Source: JAAXZI01 sp045863575
GTDB taxonomy: Bacteria > Planctomycetota > Phycisphaerae > UBA1845 > PWPN01
Assembly (NCBI GenBank): GCA_045863575.1
Contig: BTUC01000448.1
Coordinates: 1-5,995 of the forward strand
Direction of reading: 5' to 3'
DNA length: 5,995 nucleotides
The translations under genes were made by a program, and so were the position numbers. Below, in pieces: positions 1 to 4,656 of this stretch; the stretch's first letter is position 1, and every line of letters begins with the position of its first letter. Under the pieces are notes generated by a model. That model was given only the letters and a program-made list of their open reading frames with translations. It had not been told where the DNA came from and searched no databases.

Positions 1-2822
1 TTCTTTCCCTCGCTCTGTCTCTTTGTCTCTGCCCGAAGGCGAGCGCGGCCGACGCCACGACGGCCGCACCGGCCGCGGCCAAGCAAGCCAGCGCCTTCTA
101 CCCCGCCCGCCTCGTCGCCCGCGCGCGGGAGAACGCGAAAAACCACCCCTGGGCCGCGGCCATCCAGAGGCCGATCGTCGAAGCGGCCGAACCCTTCCGG
201 ACGATCTCGGATGAAGATCTCTGGAGACTCATGTTCGGCAACACCATCAAGCGCTCGTGGATGGTGTGGTCCAACGGCGACTGCCCGGCCTGCCAGAAGG
301 GCGTGCCCATGTACAACTGGGAAGTCGACGCCCTGAAGCGCCCCTGGAAGATGCGCTGCCCGCACTGCAAGGAGCTCTTCCCCAAAAACGATTTCGAGAA
401 GTTTTACCGCTCCGGCCTGGATCGGCACCGCGTCTTTCAGCCCGATCGCGCCGACAGGTCGCTGCTGTTCAATGCCGAGCGTCCTGATGTAGCCGACCCG
501 CTGCACAAGTTCGGCGTCGACGATGGCGAAGGGTACGTAGACGGCGAGAAGCGCTGGCGCTTTATCGGCGCCTACCTGATCTACGGCCATTGGAAACAGG
601 CCCTGGTCGGCGGTGCGGCCAAACTGGCCGCCGCCTACGTCGTCACCGGCGATCGCATCTACGCCCACAAGGCGGCCGTCCTGCTCGACCGCATTGCCGA
701 CCTCTACCCCACGCATGACTTCGGTAAGCAAGGCGTGATGTACGAAGGGCCGCCGGCACGCGGATACGTCTCCACCTGGCACGATGCCTGCGTCGAGGCC
801 CGCGACCTGGCTTTGGCGTACGACCAGGTGTTCGAAGCCATGCAGGAAGACACCGAGCTGGTCGCGTTCCTCTCGGCCAAGGCCCGCAGGCACGAGATCG
901 AAAACCCCAAACGCAGCATCGCGGACATCCGACGCAACATTGAGGAGAGGATTCTGCTGGACACCGTCCGTAACCGGGCCAAGATCGAATCCAACTATCC
1001 ACAGACCGACATGGCCGTCACGCTGCTCAAGACCGTGCTGGGATGGCCACAGAACCGTACGGAGGTCATGGGCCACATCGACGGGATTCTGAGCCGTGCG
1101 ACGGCCGTCGACGGCCTCTCCGGCGAAAAAGGGCTGACCGGCTACTCGAACATCGCACCGCGAACGGTGGCCGAACTGCTTGGTCTGTATGTCCGCGTGG
1201 AGCCCGACTTCCTCACCGAGGCCTTCCGCCGGCAGCCCCGCTTGCACGAGATGTACCGCTTCCATATCGATACCTGGTGCCTGGAGAAGTATTATCCGCG
1301 CTCGGGCGATACCGGCGGCTTCGCCAAGCCCACCGAGCGTTACGCGCCTCTGCCGTTCACCACCAACCCGGGCCTGGAGCCGTCGGCGTACAGCTTCCTC
1401 TGGTCGGTGTACGAGTTGACCCGGGACGCGGACCTCGTGCGCGTGCTGTACCGGGCGAATGGCAACACGGTCGAGGGTCTGCCCTACGATCTGCTCGCGG
1501 AAAACCCCGAAGCCTTCCAGGCCAAGGTGCAGGAAGTCATCGCCCGCGAAGGCAATGAGCTGCGCCTGGGCTCGGTGAATAAGCAGCAGTGGTGCCTGGC
1601 CGTTCTACGCAGCGGCGAAGGCGCCAACGGCCGCGCGGTATGGCTGGACTACGACTCCGGCGGCGCCCACGGCCATGCAGACGGCATGACGCTGGGCCTG
1701 TTCGCCAAGGGGCTCGACCTGCTGCCCGATTTCGGGTACCCGCCCGTACATTACGGGGGATGGGGCGCACCGCGATCGGTCTGGTACATGCGGACGGCCG
1801 CTCACAACAGCGTGGTGGTGGATGGCAAGAACACGGCCGCGGGCAGCGGCAAGACGACACTGTGGATGGATGGCAGGAGCTGCCGCGCGATCCGTGCGTC
1901 GGCACCAGCCATGATCAGTGGCCAACAGTATGAACGTACTGTCGCGGCCATCGACGTCTCGGATTCCAACGCTTACCTGGTGGATATCTTCCGTGTGGTC
2001 GGCGGTGCTGAGCACGTCCGCTTCACGCACAGTCACTACGGCAGGCTGGACACGTCGGGTCTATCATTTCCTGAAGCCAAGCCGCTGGAGATGCCCGCAC
2101 AGAATCTTCAGATGCGTTCCTTCCGCGGTGGTGCGGAACCTGCACCCGGGTGGCATGCCGACTGGGCCGTCGAGGATCGCCAGAGCCTCGCGCCGCGAGG
2201 ATCCGAGATTCATCTGCGACTCACGGACTTCACTCCGCAGGCCGAGGTTCTGACGGCCCAGACGTGGATTTCGATGGGCTTCAGCGGCACCGAGGAGGCG
2301 TGGATCCCGTCACTGATCACGCGCCGCAGGAGCGAGTCGGCTCCGCTGGCCTCCACGTTCGTGAGCGTGCTGGAGCCCTACGACCGCGAGCGGTTTGTCC
2401 GTGCCATCCGTCGCCTGCCGTTGGAGACGGTCGGCGGAAGCGCCTACCCCGATGCGAATGTGGCGGTGGAGCTGGAGCTTGCCGACGGTTGTCGCGACCT
2501 GCTGATCGCGGCCGACGTGGAGAACCCGCTGGGTGCCAGGCCGTCGCTGAAGGACGACGGCATCCTGGTTCAAAAGGCATCGAATGTACGCTTCCATGGA
2601 GAGCTCTGCTGGCTCCGCCGGACAGCCGACGGCCAGCCGGTGCGGGTGGGGATCTGCAAAGGCAGCGAACTGACGGCCGGACCGCTGACGGTGCAGCTTA
2701 GCCCCGGAACCGACCCAGTTGAAATCGCGATCGATGGCCAGAGAGCCAGTCTCCTCGCCGGGTCCGAGGAGAGCGTGGTTACGGTCAAACTCAATGGCCA
2801 GGAGATATGGGCGAAGGAGTAG
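1..2822 (+). CDS. Exported heparinase II/III-family polysaccharide lyase, 5' truncated by the window edge
   Basis: Probable secreted or periplasmic lyase that cleaves uronate-containing polysaccharide by beta-elimination; the substrate cannot be told. The frame is open from position 3 to the TAG at 2820-2822 (939 visible residues), so the first ATG (231) is internal. The visible protein begins in a signal-peptide hydrophobic core (LSLALSLCLCP) followed by an A-S-A cleavage site at residues 13-15. A helical N-terminal part follows, interrupted by a CPAC/CPHC pair (residues 94-97 and 119-122), then an alpha-toroid-like region with a DGLSGEKGLTGYS stretch near residues 370-382. The central heparinase II/III signature is AHGHAD (His556, His558), then LLPDFGYP (Asp576) and AAHNSVVVDG (His601). 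By analogy with Pedobacter heparinase II, the first His would be catalytic and His558/Asp576/His601 would bind zinc. The remainder is beta-rich, as expected for the family's C-terminal sandwich. Family assignment is firm; specificity is unknown. Confidence 0.88.
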   Translation, partial: LSLALSLCLCPKASAADATTAAPAAAKQASAFYPARLVARARENAKNHPWAAAIQRPIVEAAEPFRTISDEDLWRLMFGNTIKRSWMVWSNGDCPACQKGVPMYNWEVDALKRPWKMRCPHCKELFPKNDFEKFYRSGLDRHRVFQPDRADRSLLFNAERPDVADPLHKFGVDDGEGYVDGEKRWRFIGAYLIYGHWKQALVGGAAKLAAAYVVTGDRIYAHKAAVLLDRIADLYPTHDFGKQGVMYEGPPARGYVSTWHDACVEARDLALAYDQVFEAMQEDTELVAFLSAKARRHEIENPKRSIADIRRNIEERILLDTVRNRAKIESNYPQTDMAVTLLKTVLGWPQNRTEVMGHIDGILSRATAVDGLSGEKGLTGYSNIAPRTVAELLGLYVRVEPDFLTEAFRRQPRLHEMYRFHIDTWCLEKYYPRSGDTGGFAKPTERYAPLPFTTNPGLEPSAYSFLWSVYELTRDADLVRVLYRANGNTVEGLPYDLLAENPEAFQAKVQEVIAREGNELRLGSVNKQQWCLAVLRSGEGANGRAVWLDYDSGGAHGHADGMTLGLFAKGLDLLPDFGYPPVHYGGWGAPRSVWYMRTAAHNSVVVDGKNTAAGSGKTTLWMDGRSCRAIRASAPAMISGQQYERTVAAIDVSDSNAYLVDIFRVVGGAEHVRFTHSHYGRLDTSGLSFPEAKPLEMPAQNLQMRSFRGGAEPAPGWHADWAVEDRQSLAPRGSEIHLRLTDFTPQAEVLTAQTWISMGFSGTEEAWIPSLITRRRSESAPLASTFVSVLEPYDRERFVRAIRRLPLETVGGSAYPDANVAVELELADGCRDLLIAADVENPLGARPSLKDDGILVQKASNVRFHGELCWLRRTADGQPVRVGICKGSELTAGPLTVQLSPGTDPVEIAIDGQRASLLAGSEESVVTVKLNGQEIWAKE

Positions 2823-2846
2823 ATTTACAGTATCTCCGCAAGCCTG

Positions 2847-2874
2847 TTGTTCCGGTGCCGTTCCCGATTATACT
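2847..2874 (+). promoter_or_regulatory. Candidate sigma-70-like promoter for the ABC ATPase gene
   Basis: TTGTTC at 2847-2852 (three of six matches to the -35 consensus) is followed after 16 bp by TATACT at 2869-2874 (five of six matches to the -10 consensus). It lies in the 111-bp gap after the lyase stop and would give a leader of roughly 50 nt before the ATG at 2934. The good -10 box stands out in GC-rich DNA, but the -35 is weak and no transcription data support it. If real, the ATPase could be transcribed independently of the lyase. Confidence 0.35.
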
Positions 2875-2884
2875 GCTCCGCTGC

Positions 2885-2904
2885 CGTGATTTGCACGTGA
2901 TTTG
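2885..2904 (+). repeat. 9-bp direct repeat, possible operator
   Basis: CGTGATTTG occurs at 2885-2893 and again at 2896-2904, start-to-start spacing 11 bp, so both copies would face the same side of the helix. The pair lies just downstream of the candidate -10 box, where a bound repressor could block initiation or clearance. A CACGTG palindrome (2894-2899) lies between and partly within the copies. A regulatory role is inference from position and phasing only. Confidence 0.3.
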
Positions 2905-2933
2905 AAACCATAGAACCATCAGTCGGACCACCC

Positions 2934-4445
2934 ATGGACTCACCCGCCCCGATTATCCGTTACGAGCAGATCAGCAAGCAGTTCCCCGGCGTGCAGGCCC
3001 TGCGCGACGTGAGCTTTGAGATTCAGGCCGGGCATTGCCACGCCCTGGTCGGAGAGAACGGTGCGGGCAAGTCCACACTCGGCAAGATCACGGCCGGCAT
3101 CTACCGGCCGGACGGCGGGGAAATGTACCTGGAGGGCCGACCCGTCAGCTTCTCCACACCCCTGGATGCCGTACGGGCGGGGATCGGCATCGTGCACCAG
3201 GAGCTGTGCTTCTGCCCGAATCTCACCGTGGCCGAGAACCTCTGCCTGGGCAGCCTGCCGACGCGCTGGGGGTTCCTGAATCGCTCGGAGATGCGCGCCC
3301 GCGCCCGGGCCATGCTCGCGGAGATCGGGGCGAACATCAACGTGGACCTGCCGCTCTCAGCTCTGTCCACCGGCCAGGAGCAGATGGTGCAGATCGCCGG
3401 CGCGGTGGGTACCGGGGCTCGGATCATCGTTTTCGACGAGCCGACCAGCTCGCTGGCCTCCGCCGAGGCGGAGCGGCTCTTCGAGCTGATCGACCGGCTC
3501 AAGGCTCGCGGGGCCACGCTGATCTACGTCTCGCACCGGCTGGAGGAGATCAAGCGGCTGTGCGATCGTATCTCCGTTCTGCGCGACGGGCAGCACATCG
3601 AAACGGCGGATGTCGCTGACATGAGCATCGACACGATCGTGCAGCGCATGATCGGACGACCGGTCGAGCAGTACTTCCCCGACCATTTGGCGGCTGAGCC
3701 GGGCGAGGAGCGGCTGCGCGTCGAGGGGCTGAGCTCACCCGGTAAGTTTGAGAACATCTCCTTTACGGTGCGAGCCGGCGAGGTGGTCGGCCTGGCCGGA
3801 CTGGTCGGCGCGGGGCGCAGCGAGATTGCCCAGGCCATCTTCGGTCTGGATCGGGCCGTGACCGGCCGCATTTTTGTCAACGGCCGGGAAGTCTCCATCC
3901 GCTCGCCGCGCCAGGCCATGGGCCTGGGTATCGGCCTGCTGCCCGAGGACCGCAAGAAGCAGGGGCTGGTGCTGGCTATGGGTGGTCGGCATAACCTGTC
4001 CTTGCCCATCCTGGATCGCTTGAGCCTGGCCGGCTTCGTCAAGACCCGACCGGAGCGCATGCTCACGCGGCGCTATTTCGACCGGTTGCGGGTACGTACT
4101 CCACATATGGATACGCCGGCTTGGTCGCTGTCCGGCGGGAATCAGCAGAAGATCGCCATGGCCAAGTGGCTGGCCAGCGAATGCGACATTCTGCTCATTG
4201 ACGAACCGACGCGTGGCGTCGACGTGGGGGCCAAGGCGGAGATCCACGCGCTCATCGACGAACTGGCCAAGGAAGGAACGGCCATCCTGCTCATCTCCTC
4301 CGAACTGCCCGAAGTGCTCAACCTGAGCACGCGCATCATCGTGCTGCGCGAGGGGCACCAGATGGGCGAACTCGCCCGCGCGGACGCCAACCAGGAGTCG
4401 CTCATGCGGCTGATGGCCGGCGTAAAGAATACAACGGCAGCCTGA
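2934..4445 (+). CDS. Sugar ABC transporter ATP-binding protein, tandem-domain RbsA/MglA/XylG type
   Basis: Cytoplasmic ATPase that would energise monosaccharide import by a CUT2-family transporter. The 503 residues match the usual length of about 500 and hold two ABC domains. Domain 1 has Walker A GENGAGKST (40-48), Q-loop Gln89, signature LSTGQ (144-148), Walker B IIVFDEP (164-170, Glu169) and H-loop His201. Domain 2 has a degenerate Walker A, GLVGAGRSE (289-297, Arg for Lys), the LPEDRKKQG segment (336-344), signature LSGGNQQK (399-406), Walker B ILLIDEP (419-425), and SSELPE where the H-loop His would be. This asymmetry is normal for RbsA-type proteins, which keep one fully competent site. 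ATG 2934 is the only ATG after the in-frame TGA at 2898-2900; no Shine-Dalgarno is visible. Permease and binding-protein genes normally sit beside such an ATPase, but the next gene downstream is convergent and unrelated. The substrate (ribose, galactose, xylose or other) cannot be decided. Confidence 0.95.
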   Translation: MDSPAPIIRYEQISKQFPGVQALRDVSFEIQAGHCHALVGENGAGKSTLGKITAGIYRPDGGEMYLEGRPVSFSTPLDAVRAGIGIVHQELCFCPNLTVAENLCLGSLPTRWGFLNRSEMRARARAMLAEIGANINVDLPLSALSTGQEQMVQIAGAVGTGARIIVFDEPTSSLASAEAERLFELIDRLKARGATLIYVSHRLEEIKRLCDRISVLRDGQHIETADVADMSIDTIVQRMIGRPVEQYFPDHLAAEPGEERLRVEGLSSPGKFENISFTVRAGEVVGLAGLVGAGRSEIAQAIFGLDRAVTGRIFVNGREVSIRSPRQAMGLGIGLLPEDRKKQGLVLAMGGRHNLSLPILDRLSLAGFVKTRPERMLTRRYFDRLRVRTPHMDTPAWSLSGGNQQKIAMAKWLASECDILLIDEPTRGVDVGAKAEIHALIDELAKEGTAILLISSELPEVLNLSTRIIVLREGHQMGELARADANQESLMRLMAGVKNTTAA

Positions 4446-4467
4446 GCACCACTCGCGTCGCCCCGCG

Positions 4468-4480
4468 GGGTTGATAACCC
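4468..4480 (+). terminator. Short stem-loop after the ATPase stop, weak terminator candidate
   Basis: GGGTT-GAT-AACCC forms a perfect 5-bp stem with a 3-nt loop, 22 nt past the TGA of the ATPase gene. It overlaps a CCCCGCGGGG palindrome at 4461-4470, which would be an alternative pairing. No T-tract follows, so intrinsic termination is doubtful; it could instead protect the 3' end of the message. Confidence 0.22.
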
Positions 4481-4483
4481 AGA

Positions 4484-4518
4484 GCTGATCGCTGAGCGCT
4501 GAGTGCTGAGTGCTGAAC
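4484..4518. repeat. Heptanucleotide tandem repeat, five units
   Basis: Five consecutive 7-bp units read GCTGATC, GCTGAGC, GCTGAGT, GCTGAGT and GCTGAAC. The first five bases, GCTGA, are invariant and the last two vary. A decayed sixth unit (GCTCGGA) may follow at 4519-4525. The array lies in non-coding DNA between convergent genes, so length changes by strand slippage would be tolerated. No function is evident. Confidence 0.75.
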
Positions 4519-4544
4519 GCTCGGAGTGCCCGTTGTCTGCCAAG

Positions 4545-4582
4545 CCCCCACCCCTGCCCTCCCCCGGAGTACCGGGGGAGGG
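4545..4582. other. Perfect 11-bp stem-loop overlapping a G-quadruplex motif
   Basis: CCCTCCCCCGG (4557-4567), loop AGTA and CCGGGGGAGGG (4572-4582) form an uninterrupted 11-bp, almost all-GC stem. Four C-runs on the plus strand (4545-4549, 4551-4554, 4557-4559, 4561-4565) put four G-runs on the minus strand separated by loops of only 1, 2 and 1 nt, a strong quadruplex motif. The quadruplex would use one arm of the stem, so the two folds exclude each other. It lies about 110 nt beyond the ATPase stop and about 75 nt beyond the stop of the convergent gene, a position suited to ending or stabilising either transcript. There is no U-tract on either strand, so it is not a textbook intrinsic terminator. 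Confidence 0.6.
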
Positions 4583-4587
4583 ATTCA

Positions 4588-4649
4588 GAGCCCCGAGCGC
4601 GAGCGAGGCGGGCCGGACATGACGGAGCCCCGAGCGCGAGCGAGGCGGG
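4588..4649. repeat. Two identical 25-bp direct repeats, 37-bp period
   Basis: Identical 25-bp copies lie at 4588-4612 and 4625-4649, separated by 12 bp (CCGGACATGACG). Each begins GAGCCCCGAGCG and ends CGAGCGAGGCGGG, and contains a tandem CGAGCG hexamer. They sit immediately past the stop of the minus-strand gene, so they would be in its 3' untranslated region. I find no good self-complementary fold for one copy. They may be members of a dispersed intergenic repeat family, but only these two copies can be seen here. Confidence 0.85.
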
Positions 4650-4656
4650 AGCCTGG

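Noticed and set aside
231..233. ATG as start codon of the lyase
   Set aside because: The frame continues open to the left edge and encodes a signal peptide and a family-typical N-terminal region before this Met.
282..368. DNA-binding zinc finger
   Set aside because: The CxxC pairs lie in an exported polysaccharide lyase; a structural zinc knuckle or disulfides are far more likely.
2894..2899. CACGTG palindrome as a regulator site on its own
   Set aside because: A 6-bp palindrome is expected by chance; only the longer phased direct repeat around it is worth reporting.
3798..3824. Inactivating mutation in the second Walker A motif of the ATPase (Arg for Lys)
   Set aside because: A degenerate second nucleotide site is the normal state in the RbsA/MglA family, and the rest of the domain is intact.
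3524..4358. Long minus-strand reading frames inside the ATPase gene
   Set aside because: They are antisense to a fully conserved tandem ABC ATPase and have no domain signature; codon bias explains their openness.
4557..4582. Standard intrinsic terminator
   Set aside because: The stem is excellent but no T-tract follows on either strand, so it is reported as a structural element rather than a called terminator.
4588..4649. CRISPR array
   Set aside because: There are only two repeats, the spacer is just 12 bp, and no cas gene is present.
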